DNA of 64,000 nt from Dendrobium chrysotoxum (GCA_019925795.1 CM034314.1:76132780-76196779), one strand, 5' to 3'. Counted from the first letter of the stretch, positions 1 to 12,741 are shown. Numbers and translations are program-made. The notes: generated by a model not told the origin, from the letters alone.

Positions 1-190
1 CTCCTGACCCTAAAGTAATCTCAACCAAAGGGACATTCCTTTGTATTCCAGCAGATAGATCAATCATTTCTTCTCCATCGACTGATAACTTGAAGTCTTG
101 GAATTGCATTTCAAACTGGATGAAATTACCAGAAGTGATTCCTTCGACTATCAAGTTTCTATCTAGAGAGAAAATGAGTTTCCCAGTCAT
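1..190 (-). CDS. 5' part of the retroelement ORF, second unit (cut by window edge)
   Basis: This is the start of the same ORF that lies at 12044-12571, in the second internal region of the tandem retroelement. The ATG is at 190-188 and the frame stays open to the window edge, about 63 codons. Compared with the other copy there are only a few changes, for example Ala for Thr in the DLSxGIQ stretch around residue 47. The function is unknown. Keeping an open frame in both units is compatible with either recent duplication or a coding role. Confidence 0.5.
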   Translation of the reverse strand, partial: MTGKLIFSLDRNLIVEGITSGNFIQFEMQFQDFKLSVDGEEMIDLSAGIQRNVPLVEITLGSG

Positions 191-360
191 TTGAGTGCTT
201 AAATCCTAAAATTAATGAACAATGATTTGAATTAACTAATCTTGAATTTGAATTTGAATTTTAAACTTAATTAATATTATTCAAAATTTAATAATTCAAT
301 CATGTTAAGCTTAGATTCAAAATAGAGGTTCGTAGAATTGACAAGGACTTAAGAGTTGAA

Positions 361-1700
361 TCCGATACTTTCACTACACCAATTAACTTGGGGCAAAATG
401 TCAAAGTTCAAACTCGAACTTGAATTCAAAATTAAATTAAAACTTAAGGTGACAGTCAAATTCAAACTTAAGGTTGAGATTGTATTTTGAATCAAAGTTG
501 GATTTGGAATTTGAGTTTAAGATTGAAGTCGAATGGACCCTTCTTCAAATTCTGTGACTCAACAGATCGAGTTTCATTCAATCATATAGGTACACAAAAT
601 TGATATGAAAGATTCAAGGATCGGGCTCGACTCTTTTCATTTCACCAATTGACTTGGGTCGAAATGTCAAAGTCCCGATCAAAATTGAATCGACATTAAG
701 TTGAACATCAAATTCAAATTTCAGGTTGAAATTATGTTTGGATTCAAAGTTAAATTTGAATTTGAGGCTCAAGTCAAATGGGTCTTTCTTTAAATTTTAT
801 GACTCAACAGACTGAGTTTCACTCAATCATGTAGGTGCATAAAATTGATATGAAAAATCTGGGGATCGGGCTTGACTCTTTTCGTTTCTCCAATTAACTT
901 GGGTCGAAATGTCAAAGTCCCGAATTTGACCTTGAAATCAAATCTGAAGTTTGAATTTAAGTTTGGAATCAAATTTGAGTTCAATTTTGAAATTGAATTT
1001 GAATTTAAGATTGAATTTAGTTTTGAGGTTGAATTAAAACTTAAATCTTAGATTTAATTCAAGCTTGAAATTAAATTTAAATTGAATTAGAATTTGAATT
1101 TGAATCTGGATTTAAACTCAAGGTTGAAACTGAACGGATCCTCTTCAAAATTTGAAACTCAACATATCGAATTTTGTTCAAATATGTAGGTTTACCAAAT
1201 TAACCTGAAGATCCTAAGGCTTGACTCTTTGTACCCCACCAGGCAATTTAGGGGTGAAATGTCAAAGCCTATAATTGACTGAAGAATTTTGAATTTGAAT
1301 TGCATGTGTTCAACTACAATAGAATATTATAGAAGACACATAGCAACGACGATTGAAGTTGATTTGGAAGATTTTTCTTGACTTTTGAAACTCAAAATGT
1401 TGAGTTTTATTTTCAACATAATGGTTAACAAAAATTAAAGGAAAATCTAGAGACCTGATTTGACTCTTTCACCATACTGACTAGCTTAGGGTGAAATGTC
1501 AAAATTTAGGTTGACTTAAAGAAATTTTGAATCTAGATCTTTGAGATTGAGGGATTTTTTTTGTAAAATGTGAAACTTAGCATGCTATGATTTATTCGCA
1601 TGCGAGTTTGCAACATATGCAAAAAGATTTTGACAAGTTTGGCCTGACTCTTTTGCTCTACCAATAAACTTGGAGGCAAAATGTCAAAGCCCGGCTTGGA
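361..1700. repeat. Diverged tandem repeats in the retroelement leader
   Basis: About six imperfect units of 200-330 bp share a core that reads roughly gactctttt, then ccaattaacttggg, then gaaatgtcaaag. Cores lie near 370-410, 630-690, 885-930, 1220-1265, 1465-1500 and 1645-1690. Spacers are rich in gaatttgaattt-type sequence. The same array occurs at 12742-14080. The stretch is non-coding; short ORFs in it are chance. Confidence 0.75.
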
Positions 1701-1859
1701 GGGAGGTTTCCTACACTCACCTCTCTTTTCACATGTCTTAATTGAGTTGGCCACACTCACCCAAGGAAGAAATGGGTAGAGGGACCAACAGAAGAAAGGT
1801 AGTCAAAACTACCGATGCAATAAAATTCGTAGCGCTATTAAAGATGGAGAGAGAGATTT

Positions 1860-1877
1860 TCCCCAGCGGAGTCGCCA
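1860..1877 (-). promoter_or_regulatory. Primer-binding site, second unit
   Basis: The minus strand reads TGGCGACTCCGCTGGGGA, a primer-binding site of the type I associate with Tat/Ogre-lineage Ty3-gypsy elements and a tRNA-Arg primer (from memory, not searched). It lies about 9 nt inside the LTR end. The identical site at 14242-14259 shows that each LTR is followed by its own PBS. Confidence 0.75.
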
Positions 1878-1886
1878 TTTTTTATT

Positions 1887-4800
1887 TGATTTGAAAAATA
1901 TATAGTTTTAAAAAAGTGTTTAATTTTCTTTGTGAAAGTTAAATTTTTGGAATTTGAATATTTGAAATCGAACACTTATTATGAATGATATATCACCTCG
2001 AAATGTGAACATATCGTTCCCTAATAGGTTCAGATTACAAATCTTTGAATTTATCTGATTATCGTAGTCAAACTCAAGGAGAAACAACAAATGACCTCAA
2101 AAGATCAAAATGATGTTAAATCTAATGTTTAACTATAATAATCTAGTAAAGAGATCATTAATTTCATAATCAAGATCATGATAATAGTACGATATATCTT
2201 TCCAAGGAAAGAGAATATCGTCTATTATCGATCATTTGAAAATGAAGATAATGATCGTTGACTTTTAAATTTCCCAAAGATAATCAATTGAAGGTTTTGA
2301 AAACTTGATTTTGAAATCTGGTCTGGGTTTCTAAATCTCCTACGAGCGTAAGCCCTCGTAGTTAATTACATCGTAGGAAATAAGAAAATTTTCTACGAAT
2401 ACTCTCGATTAAAATAGCGATACGAATTTTATTTAAGAATTCAAAGATTGATATCAAAGGAGGTTAAGGACTGGGATTTTCAACAGGGAATGGTTCAAGA
2501 TTGAACAGTTATTTCTGGAGTCAAAGGAAGAAGGGTAGGAGGTGTTTTGAGATTCTGAATTACTTCAGAAACACCTCAAATTATCCTAATTGTTAGGCTT
2601 GAATTTGATGGAAAGAGATTTAAGTTTGAATGATTGATTTTATTAAAAAATTGGGACTTATATTCTCGATCACCAGATCAGGAGAATGCCCAGGAAGTGA
2701 GGGTGGAGACTAACCTACCAAGTGGGTATGACGTCCCCGATCAAGATCCCATGGTTTTCCATCGTCCCGGATTCGTCGGTATCCTTAGCCCACTTAGTCG
2801 AGTGCCGACCAGAGGATCCTTGTTAGCAACCATGGGTTACCTCATTCAAGGGGACCTCGTAGGCCAAGGGGCTGGGGACCTAATCTTAGGCTGACAAGTA
2901 GAAGTGCACAGGTCTGTGGAAAATGAACCTATGTCTATGTCATCTAACCTAGGATGCCACTCTCATTTTGTGTGCAAATTAACATATCTCAAAATAGAAA
3001 GGAACACCGGCCTAACCTAAAGCTAGAGTCCGTGTCCTAACAGGTCAATCTAGGTGTGTGTAGCAGGCTGTGTGGTTTGAATATATCCTGTATCGGGCAA
3101 TTGATTAAAGTTATTTAATGTTCTGGTTTATTGAAAGGCTCAAGGTAAGTTTTTTTGTTAAAGTTTAAGTCTTAATGATTTGAAGTTAATTTTTAAAATT
3201 GATTCTTGATTGTTTGTTGGATACCACCTTTGTTGCTCACCGAGGCCGTGAAGTTTATTTCACCTTCCTTGGGGCTAATTTAATAGCCTCGTAGGCCTGG
3301 GTTACCCAGTGGTACCCGGTATGATTAAATGAATTAGGTTTGATTCAAGGTTTGAAGTTTGACTGAATCCTAATTGAGTTTGGTTGATTGTTTGTTTTAA
3401 AATTAAATTGAAATTTTCTGGATTTTTAAATCAAGTATTAAATTTTTAAATTTATTTGAATCATTTAACATATTTAATTAAATGGGTTAAAATTTGAATT
3501 TTAATTTAAGAATGATTTCTAGAAAATTAATATTTTATTAAAATATTAGAACTCAAGATGATCAATTAGACTGTAAGTATGTTGAATTTAAATTTTATTT
3601 GAATTAGTTATGAATGTTTGAAGTTTGACTGTTTATTAAAATTATTTAATTATCTTAATTAAAGAGGTTTTGATGTTTTGAATCCAAACTAATTCCAAAC
3701 TCCTTGTAATCAACTCCAAAGGTAAAAAAAAAAATGACCCAAGGATAGATTTCCAAGTGTTTAGGAATTTTCTAGAATTTTTAATTATTTCTAATTAATT
3801 AAATTAATTAAATATTCAATTTTATTTAAAATTCAATTAAGCTTAAATTTAATGTCAAATCAAGGAGGTTTTAATTTTTCTGTATTAAGGGTTCAATTTT
3901 GATTAATTTGAGATATTGTGTGTGTCTTTGTGTTTTAAATTTGATTTATTAAATTTTTTGAAGTTTTGAGGGCTTGATTAAGGCTTGATCTTAAGGGGTT
4001 TGATTAAAGGGTTTTAAGGAATTCAAACTTTAGTGAGAATTTTCCCTAGAGCAGGGAAAGTCACTAAACTCAAGGGGTTTGAATTTCAAGTCAATTGAAT
4101 TTAAAGAAGTTTTGATGCTTAATTGAGGGTTTAAATTTAATTAAATCAATTAAGTGGTTTAATGATTAATCAATTAATTTAAGTTTGATTAAGAACAAGT
4201 TTGATAGTGTACACTGACCCTAAGGTATGGTGTCACTAAGTTCTCTAAGTTTGATATTTCATCCCTAAGGGATATATGTGTGAAGCCTAGAGTTTGCCTA
4301 AGTTCTCTAAGACTCCTCCTTAATTGTTGTCCTTAATGATGTCACTAGGTTTAATGGGTTTGAATCAGTGTCACTAACCCTTTGGATATACATGTGAATG
4401 TGAACAAGTTATGTGATGGTACATATTCACTAATTGCAGGAGTCAGGAATTTTAAGGAGAATAGCTCAACAGGGAAATATAGGAGCCCTATGATCTTCTA
4501 AGTTTTAAGAAAAACTTACCTGATCACTGGAGATGATCAACGGTGATTCTAATAATGACACCATCATTTGGAGGAAACAGGGGTGGTTGAAGCTCTTTGG
4601 CTCTATCTTCCAATCAACTCCATTAGTACCTCGCAGAAAGGCGAAGAGAGAAGGAGGTGTCAGGATATCATGCATTGTAATATAAAAGTTAAAGTCAATT
4701 AATATGTGGACGAACATGTAAAATATAAATCAAATTCTATATTTCCTTCTTTATGAAAACAGAATAATCCATGGAATAATTACAACAGTATTCTTTTCTC

Positions 4801-7683
4801 AATTTCTCAAATCTGTTTATAGAGAAGGAAATCAGAATAAGCTAAAACAACTCCCATGGAAACCCTTATTGGGATCCAAGCTAATTTCACATATTTACTA
4901 TCTTTTTATTTACCGAATGAATGTATGATAAGGACCTAGCGCTTGCACAATCCTTCAAAGAGATAATAAAAGCCTTTCTTTTAGGATTCTGGAACTCAAC
5001 AAAAGAGATCAGGTGCATTGCAATTAAAACAAAAGCATTCTCTCAAGATAAATCTGATAGAGGTCATCACAGGAAAGAGTTGGTGTATGGGCATATATCT
5101 AAGATGAGTTTTTGTTTTGATGTGATTATACACAGCTTTCAATATTATGCAAAATGCAAAAAAAGGCAACAGAAAACTCCCCATGTAAATGCTCATAAGA
5201 CAAGTTCAAGTGACTATATATGTACTTATTTATATAACAAGCAACCAATGCATATGGAAGCAGTAATCTCAATTGGTTTCAACAAATTAGAAATAGTTTA
5301 AGCTTGCAATAACCGCCAAGAGACAGATTAACAGACTCTTTGCCAACTAAATGTGTATGTGTACATATACCATTGAGATATAAAGTATATGCATGCATTA
5401 TTTGCTTCATCTCCAAATCCTTGAAGTAATAAAACGTCATATGCTCGCTTAAAAACTAGAATAAGGATAAATTCAGCCCCTTATAAAATCAGCGAGAAAA
5501 CAAGATTATTCTCATCATAAAAAAATCTGTGTTGAATCTCACAAAATGGTGAGAGAACTTGTTCAAACCAAGAGTGCTCTCATGATAAAAAAAAATGTAT
5601 ACATGTTTATTAGCTTTCAAGAGAGATCAAGCAAGCTTATCTCATAGGAATTTGCTTTTAAGAATAGACAAATCTATACAAATAATCAATAATCAAAAGA
5701 AATCAAGCAGGGATTTACCGTTTTAGCTACAATACTGCAGCCATTCCCATCATTCTGTTGGCCGGAATCTCCTGCTGTGTGATGCGAATGGTGGTAGAGT
5801 CCTTGAGTATATCTCCTCCTTCCTTTGACCCTTCGGCCCTAGTTCTGTTGCATATATGGCCTTAGCGGTTCCAAGAATGAGTGAGACAAATATCTCCCGT
5901 GGGAATGAGTATACTGCTGTAGTTTGGAGGCGTGAGGGAGCAGGTTTTGCTTCTTTGGCCAGCCCCCAGCAGCCCTAAGATGAATGGGAGAGATATCATG
6001 TCCGTCTCAGCCTCTCCTCGCGGCTGCTATTCCTTGGCTCTTAATCATTAACAGGAAAGACACATATGATTTTGTCCTTGAAATCGTGAAGGGCTTTGAC
6101 TTCATATTCAACAAAGTCTCCCCTTAATAGACTTCATCTGTCCAAGATCTTACATACCCAGGCGTGATAGGATTCAGCCGGCTGCTATTCCTTGTAGGCC
6201 TTTGATCAGATTCAACCAGCAGTTCTCACGCCTCTTCTTGCTCAAATGGATGCTTGAATGGATGATGGGATTAAGGGGATGATATGATAGAGACCTTGCT
6301 GTTGGCCGACCGGGAATGGAGGCGTGGAATCCATATTGCAGCTGGTCTTAGCTGCTATGTCCCCAAGGAAGAGATGGCGGTTGCTTGTAGTCGTGGAATG
6401 AGAGCTTCCTCTTCCCCTTGCTTGGAAGGGCGGAAAAGGAGAGCTTTCAGCTCTGGATGCAGGAGAGATTGTATATCCCGCAGTTAGGGCTTGGAATCAT
6501 CCCATAAGAGCAAGTGATGACCTGCCCTAGCTATATCCAAAAATCTAAATGCCATCATGCCCTTTAAAACTTAATCAAAGGGTTGATATTAAAATGTTAA
6601 AATTGAACAAATTTAAAGAGCTAAATTGGAGAAGACAAGCATCATTACACAAACTAAATTGATTATACAACATTTCAATTTAGATTAAAATAGCAAATTT
6701 GCATTCATCAAAGTTAATTTGACTTTTAAGGAATTAAATCGAGCCAATTAAAGCTAATAAAATTGATTTTTCATTTGAGTCGAATCGAGACACATTAGAT
6801 TAAATCGATCGAAGCCATCAAGATTAAAACTTGATAGAATTGACTCAAATTGACTTAACGATGGTCAATTAAATTTGATTTAAAGCTTGATTAATAATTG
6901 ATTGAGAATTAGATGTTTGGAAATTATGATTAAATTGAAGATTCGATTGAAGTGTAGATTGCGGACTGGATTAGAGTGTGATCGAATTCGATCAAAAATT
7001 GATTGAAGGTTGATTGGAAGCTTGATTGGTTGATGGATGAATATTTGATTAAGGTTTGACTTGAAATTTTAAATTAAGGTCTTGATTGAGGTTTAGATTG
7101 ATTTAAATCTAGATGGATTTGAAATTTGAATAGATTGAAATTTGAATTGAGCATCTAGATTGGCTTGAGGTAATGATTGATCTGAAGCTTGAATAGGTTT
7201 GAGATCTATGTAGATTTGAGGTCTAGATAGAATATTGATTGGAAGTTGAATCAAGCATTTAAGTCTGGATTAAACTGGAGATTGAATTGCCTAAGAGTCT
7301 AGGCAGGTTTGAAGCTTGAATGGGTTTAAAGTCTGGGTTGGTTTGAATATTGTTTGACCTAGAATCTGGGTAGATCTAGGACATGGTAGATCCTAGGATT
7401 TGAAACCTAGAGAAATTTTGGAGTTTAGATATCCTAGTTTTTTTTTTTTTATTCTAGAATGATCCTAGGATCTAGATTAATTTGAAGGAATCCTAGGGTC
7501 TAGAGTGGATCCTAGGGACTGGAAGAATTTAAAGGAATCCTAGGGTCTAGAGGAAATCCTAGGGATTGAAATCTAGGAAGACCCTAGAGTCTAGATTGGT
7601 CTTAAGCTGTACTGATATGGGGTCAGGATTGATCTAGGGTCAGGATCGGTCCCTAATGACCTCATACAAAAATGAGGTCAACA
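1887..7683 (-). mobile_element. Shared LTR (about 5.8 kb) between the two units
   Basis: On the minus strand the LTR begins TGTTGACCTC at 7683 and ends in CA at about 1887, next to the PBS. The copy at 14269-20064 is nearly identical; the differences I saw are mostly C/T and G/A changes, about 1-2% in the blocks I compared. It holds a GC-rich patch at about 5750-6530 and AT-rich flanks. No coding sequence was recognised. The 126- and 86-codon frames in it are repeated in both LTRs only because the LTRs are copies. The inner boundary is uncertain by a few bases. Confidence 0.88.
7657..7680. repeat. LTR-terminal palindrome
   Basis: tgacctcat and atgaggtca form a perfect 9-bp inverted repeat around a 6-nt loop (acaaaa), 3 bases from the LTR end. 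It is conserved at 20038-20061 and in the old related LTR at 25875-25898. Confidence 0.85.
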
Positions 7684-7697
7684 AATGGACCCCCAAT
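7684..7697 (-). other. Candidate polypurine tract
   Basis: Immediately upstream of the LTR start on the minus strand the sequence is attgggggtccatt. The G run fits a plus-strand primer site for reverse transcription and agrees with the minus-strand orientation given by the PBS. The match is short. Confidence 0.45.
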
Positions 7698-7799
7698 ATG
7701 TGAAATAGAATGTAGTTCTATTACACATATTGGTGTTGACCGAATAGAATGGTCAAGTCTGGAGTTTTGATCATAAGGGAAAGATAGATTTATCCCTGG

Positions 7800-9110
7800 G
7801 GAATCGGGGTTTAAATATATACTAGGGTAGTGCTAGGAAAAGCATACTCTACCACTAGTGGGCCTGGTCCTAAGGGAAAGGAAGAATCTATCCCTAAAGG
7901 AGAAGGAAGTCTGGGTGATCCTATAGGAAGAACTCCTAACTATAAAGGATTGAATCTGGATTTGATTGTAAGGGAAAGGAAAACCTAACCCTAGAAGATT
8001 GAATTTGAAACTTAATTCTAAGGGAAGGGGATCCTAACCCTAGAAATTTGAATTTGAAATGATACTAGGGTAGTGCTGAGGCAGCGTACTCTACCACTAG
8101 TAGATCTTATCCTAAAGGGAGGGATGTCCTATCCTTAAAGGAAAAGAAGGTTTGGATGATCGTATAGAAAGGAATAATTTCTAACTACAAAGGATCGAGT
8201 TTGAATTTTGATTCTAAGGGAAAAGGAAATCCTAACCTTAGAAAACTAGATTTGAAAGGATACTAGGGTAGTGCTGGAAACAGCGTACTCTACCACTAGT
8301 GGATCTAATCCTAAGGGAAGGGAGAAGTACCTACCCTAAAGAAAAGAAAGCCTGATTGAGATTAATTCCAGGACGGTGCCATAGAGGACTTACTCCATCA
8401 CTAGGAAGTCTAATCCCAAGGGAAGGAAGGATAACCTACCCTAAGGAAGAGAGAACTGGATTTTAAAATTAAACCCAGGACGGTGCCATAGAGGACTTAT
8501 TCCATCACTGGGGAGTCTAATCCTAAAGGAAGGAGAAAAGCCTAACCTTGAGGAGAAGAGAATTTGATTTTGGAATTTGAAATTGAATCCAAGACGGGGC
8601 CACAAGGGACTTATTCCATCACTGGGGAATCAAATCCTAAGAGAAGGAGAATACTTAATCTAAGGAAGAGAAGGGCTGGATGATCTCATAGGAAGGGAAT
8701 ATTACTTCCTATAGGAGATCAGGCTTAAGGATTTGAATTTTGAAACTAGAATGGTGCCGCAGAGGGCGTTATCCATCACTAGTAGATCTAATCTTAAGGA
8801 AAGAAAGCACGATGACTCACATCTGTCCTTAAGGAAGAGAAGACTGGAGGACCCTGAGGGAAGGAAGCATTGCTTCCCATAGAAGGTCGGATCTGGATTT
8901 TGAACTTAGGATGGTGCCACAGAGGGCGTGCTCCACTACTAGAAGATTTAATCCTAAGGATAGAAAGCACTATGACTCACATCTAACCTTAAGGAAAAGA
9001 AAACTGGAAGAAGCTAGGATGGTGCCACGAAGGGCGTACTCCACCACTAGCGGATCTAATCCTAAGGAAAGAAAGAATCATATCCTAAAGGAGAAGAAAA
9101 CTGGAAGATT
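7800..9110. repeat. Diverged tandem repeats with 'actaggg...ctaccactag' cores
   Basis: About nine units of 100-200 bp carry a core resembling actagggtagtgct, then a short spacer, then gcgtactctaccactagt. Cores lie near 7821, 8062, 8261, 8365, 8477, 8590, 8749, 8910 and 9020. Between them are aaggaaggga-type purine runs and further hairpins, for example arms at 8682-8695 and 8705-8720 around a 9-nt loop. The array grades into the hairpin minisatellite at 9154. Confidence 0.75.
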
Positions 9111-9153
9111 CTGTGAGAAGGAAGCATTGCTTCACACAGAATCGGGTCTGGAA

Positions 9154-9676
9154 TGATCGTATGTAAAGGAAACTTGCTTTACATAGAGGATCGAATCTGG
9201 ATGATCATGTATAGAGGAAACTTGCTATACACAGATGATCGAGTCTGGATTGATCGTATGTGAAGGAAACTTGCTTCACACAGAGGATCGAGTCTGGAAT
9301 GATCATATACAGAGGAAACTTGCTCTGTACAGAGGATAGAGTCTGGATGATCATATGGGAAGGAAACTTGCTTCACACAGAAGATCAGGTCTGGATGATC
9401 GTATATAGAGGAAACTTGCTCTATATAGAGGATCAGGTCTGGAGTGATCATGTGTAAAGGAAGCTTGCTCTGCACAGAGGATCGAATCTGGATGATCTTA
9501 TATAGAGGAAACTTACTCTATATAGAGGATCTGGAATGGATGATCATGTATAGAGGAAACTTGCTCTATACAGAGGATCAGGTCTAGATGATCATATATA
9601 GAGAAAACTTACTCTATACAAAAGATCGGATCTAGAATGATCATATGTGAAGGAAACTTGCTTCACATAGAGGATC
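9154..9676. repeat. Hairpin minisatellite, about 48-bp units
   Basis: Eleven units follow the pattern gatc, variable arm, loop gaaacttg, complementary arm, gag, gatc, then a linker such as gggtctggat. The arms differ between units but stay complementary: atgtaaag/ctttacat, tgtgaag/cttcaca, acagag/ctctgt, tatatagag/ctctatata. The loop is nearly constant. The unit length is a multiple of three, so 65- and 98-codon frames run through it on both strands; these look like by-products. The array lies in the internal region of the retroelement. Confidence 0.85.
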
Positions 9677-10975
9677 AGATCTGGATTCTGGAATTTGAGA
9701 TTTGAAAGATTTTTGAATTTGAATTTGAAAGTGTTTGAATTTGAAACTTGATTTGATGAATTTAAATTTGAAGGGTTTTAAATCTGTGATGTGTTCTAAA
9801 TTTGATTTGAATTGATTTTGAATTTGAGGGATTTGAATTTAAAATTTAATTTTAATTGATGTTGAATTTGATTTCAAATTTTGAATTTTGATTGTGTTTG
9901 ATTAGATTTTGATTTGTTTGAATTAGATTTTGAATTTTGAAGTGTTTTGAATTTAATTTTAAGTTTGACACTCATCTGGCATGGTACTTCCTGAAGAGCC
10001 TCCCCGATGTTTAAAATATTGGGTGGCATTCTTCAGGATTGATCAGTTAAAGGAAAAATTCCTCAAAGATCATCATTAAAAATGAAGGATTCAGTCTACA
10101 TTGACTCAAGCTTTCCATTGAGTTTACAACGGATTAAAAGCGGTCTACAAAAGACTACGACCAAGTCTCCTACTTGGGGAGTTCTAAAGTGACACAACTT
10201 ATCAGTAACTTGAATCAAATGTGACTTATCAACTTTCAAACTTTGCTGAGCTTAATTTGATTTTTATTTGAGGCCCACGAGCTCCTCGAATTGGAGTCGG
10301 GCACTTTGCTCAACTATAGTTTGATTTTAAACAGCAAGTCTCAACAAGGAAACTATGCCTCTAGATCAGAATGATCTAGGACCCAGCACAGGGTGTGGTT
10401 TGATTGTGAACGACAATTTCCAGCATTATAAAATACTCCTCCAGTGGGATTGAACTTGGACCCAGCATAGAGTGTAATTTTATAAAGAAGGCCTAGTAGG
10501 AAAAGATGCCTATGCGTAAGGACTTCCACACATTTCTTAAGGATCAAATTTAAATTTTAATCAAGAGTAGAAGATTCATTCTTCTTATTAGAAAACTTCC
10601 CTTAAGTATTTGGACCCTGTCGGAACGACAAACAGGAACAAATTCAGAAGTACAGTGAAAAGTTTGAGTGACCCCAACTAACCTGAAAAAGGTTTGAGGA
10701 TTTAGGTTTTGTTGACCCAGACTAAGTTTCGTAGAAACTAAACTGGGGTCTCCCTTAAATATTTTGAATTAAAATCAATTTCAAAGAGGTTAAAGTCAAA
10801 TAGAGAAATTCAATCTTTTCAATTCCCTTGCACAAGAGATTTTTATATCTTGATAGAATATTGATGCACGGTGAAAATTTTGGATTCAAGATTCTTAAAA
10901 TCAAGCAATTTTAAATTGACTGGGTATTTTGAGATTGAAGAATTTAGTAGAAGGGAGCCTCTTTCTTTCTTCTCT

Positions 10976-11120
10976 TTTCTTGGTGGCGCACTTTGCGCAT
11001 CTTTTGATTTATAGTGCATTTTGCACTGTTTCTTACTTGTGGCGCCCATTGCGCATCTTTTTTTTATTTTTAGTGCACTTTATGTATTTCTTGATTGTTG
11101 GCGCATTTTGCGCATCTTTT
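10976..11120. repeat. Short 'gcgcattttgcgcatctttt' repeats
   Basis: Three to four imperfect copies of a unit of about 40-60 bp contain ggcgcactttgcgcatctt or close variants. It is GC-punctuated sequence in otherwise AT-rich internal DNA of the retroelement. No coding role was seen. Confidence 0.6.
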
Positions 11121-12043
11121 GAATTCAATTGAATTTAAGAAGAGGCTACACCTTCTCTATTTCAATACCGAGATTACATCTCAAGTATAAGAGAAGAAAA
11201 ACTCATTCTCTTATCCAAGGACGAATAATCCTCAAGGTAGGACCCAGTCTTTTAAAATGAATATTGGCTTGACTTTTGAAAATCATTGAACAGATTTTAA
11301 ACACGCAAGAGATATCTATCTAAGATAGAAAATTGCGAGATGATTAAAAAGATTTTCATTTCAAAGATCAACTTATGTTCGATATCGATTTAACTCAACA
11401 GTTGAATCAATCCCACAAAAGAGGTGGGAGGGAGGTGCATTCAAACATTTGGAGTCAACTACAACTTTCTCCTACTTAAAACTTAATGTAGAGGTCAATT
11501 TCCATTAAAAAGATAACTCAACTATCTTGAAAGTTTGAAATCGGTACACTTGAGAAATTGGAAGCTTTCCTTAAAAAGAAATTGCAAATCAAGGTGGCAA
11601 GACCCTAATAATACGGAATTAAATTCCTACGATCTCCTTGGAGGGAGAGACTACTATTGGGTCTGCCCTATCCTTAGAAGTCATTACATCATTTTAATCA
11701 AAAGATTTATCTCGATAGGACCCCGTTGAAAGTTGAATTTTAACGGTATCACTATCTGATATAATCTTAGATTATTTCCCCTCTCTTATTACTAGTGGTC
11801 TAGTAATTAGGAGAGTGGCACCCCGAGTAGTTTCTACACCTCCTCCTCTCTAGTTGATGTAGTGGGACACGTGTAGAAACGTGACCTAACATCATCTAGT
11901 AGAGTGGATGGGTCATAACCTTCAACTGGGGGCCTAGGGCTTGGTGCTGGAGTTTGTTCAGTTCTGGCTTGATTAATTCTTGCCATGTAGTAGTCAAGAA
12001 GATGTATTGAAGATTGTGCTCTCGTCTCTACAACCTCCCTCCT

Positions 12044-12571
12044 TTAAGCAACAGGAGAAGGGTGGAAACGATTTCCACCTGGGAGGGGGTTCGTAGAAGG
12101 AGCAACGAACTTTTGATTAGCCTCGAACTTGACGTGCTTTAAGGCTTTCGCCTCAGCAGTCTTCCTGGCCTTGACAACCTTCTTTCTAACTCTACGAAGG
12201 TAGTTCTTCATTTTGTTCTTGCTGGCCTTGCTGACGACAGGGGTACTAGAACTTGACCCGATCTCAGGCTGAGATGGTAGCTCTTCTATCGTTATTGAGT
12301 TCTGGTTCTTATCCATATGGGCAGAGGGTACAATGGGTAAAGGGGCGACATCGGCATCCATCTCGGAGATGGGGGAGTCAACTCCTGACCCTAAAGTAAT
12401 CTCAACCAAAGGGACATTCCTTTGTATTCCAGTAGACAGATCAATCATTTCTTCCCCATCGACTGATAACTTGAAGTCTTGGAATTGCATTTCAAACTGG
12501 ATGAAATTACCAGAAGTGATTCCTTCGACTATCAAGTTTCTATCTAGAGAGAAAATGAGTTTCCCAGTCAT
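12044..12571 (-). CDS. Retroelement ORF of unknown function, 175 codons
   Basis: This is the only sizeable ORF of the internal region. The start MTGKLIFSLD is conserved in the second unit (190-1). Residues 1-80 are mixed hydrophobic and acidic, 80-115 are Ser/Pro/Gln-rich, and 115-155 are strongly basic (for example KNYLRRVRKKVVKARK), which suggests nucleic-acid binding. I recognise no gag zinc knuckle (CX2CX4HX4C), protease DTG/DSG or polymerase motif. Just upstream the minus strand reads ttaatttcag|gattt, a plausible splice acceptor, so the ORF could be the last part of a spliced product. It may be a gag remnant or an accessory protein. Confidence 0.5.
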   Translation of the reverse strand: MTGKLIFSLDRNLIVEGITSGNFIQFEMQFQDFKLSVDGEEMIDLSTGIQRNVPLVEITLGSGVDSPISEMDADVAPLPIVPSAHMDKNQNSITIEELPSQPEIGSSSSTPVVSKASKNKMKNYLRRVRKKVVKARKTAEAKALKHVKFEANQKFVAPSTNPLPGGNRFHPSPVA

Positions 12572-12741
12572 TTGAGTGCTTAAATCCTGAAATTAATGAA
12601 CAATGATTTGAATTAACTAATCTTGAATTTGAATTTGAATTTTAAACTTAATTAATATTATTCAAAATTTAATAATTCAATCATGTTAAGCTTAGATTCA
12701 AAACAGAGGTTCGTAGAATTGACAAGGACTTAAGAGTTGAA

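Larger units (their letters stand above)
1..1886 (-). mobile_element. Internal region of second tandem retroelement unit (partial)
   Basis: The segment matches 12382-14268 almost base for base, at an offset of 12381-12382. On the minus strand it starts at the primer-binding site (1877-1860), runs through a leader of diverged repeats and reaches the ORF at 190. It lies downstream of the LTR at 7683-1887, so that LTR is followed by a second internal region instead of flanking host DNA. The rest lies outside the window. Confidence 0.85.

Noticed and set aside
8911..9156. CRISPR-like array in the 8.9-9.7 kb repeats
   Set aside because: Units vary in the arms and not in spacers, there are no unique spacers or cas genes, and the DNA is plant nuclear.
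9179..9475. 98-codon minus and 65-codon plus frames with 16-residue repeats
   Set aside because: They follow from a repeat length divisible by three; open frames on both strands with no start context argue against coding.
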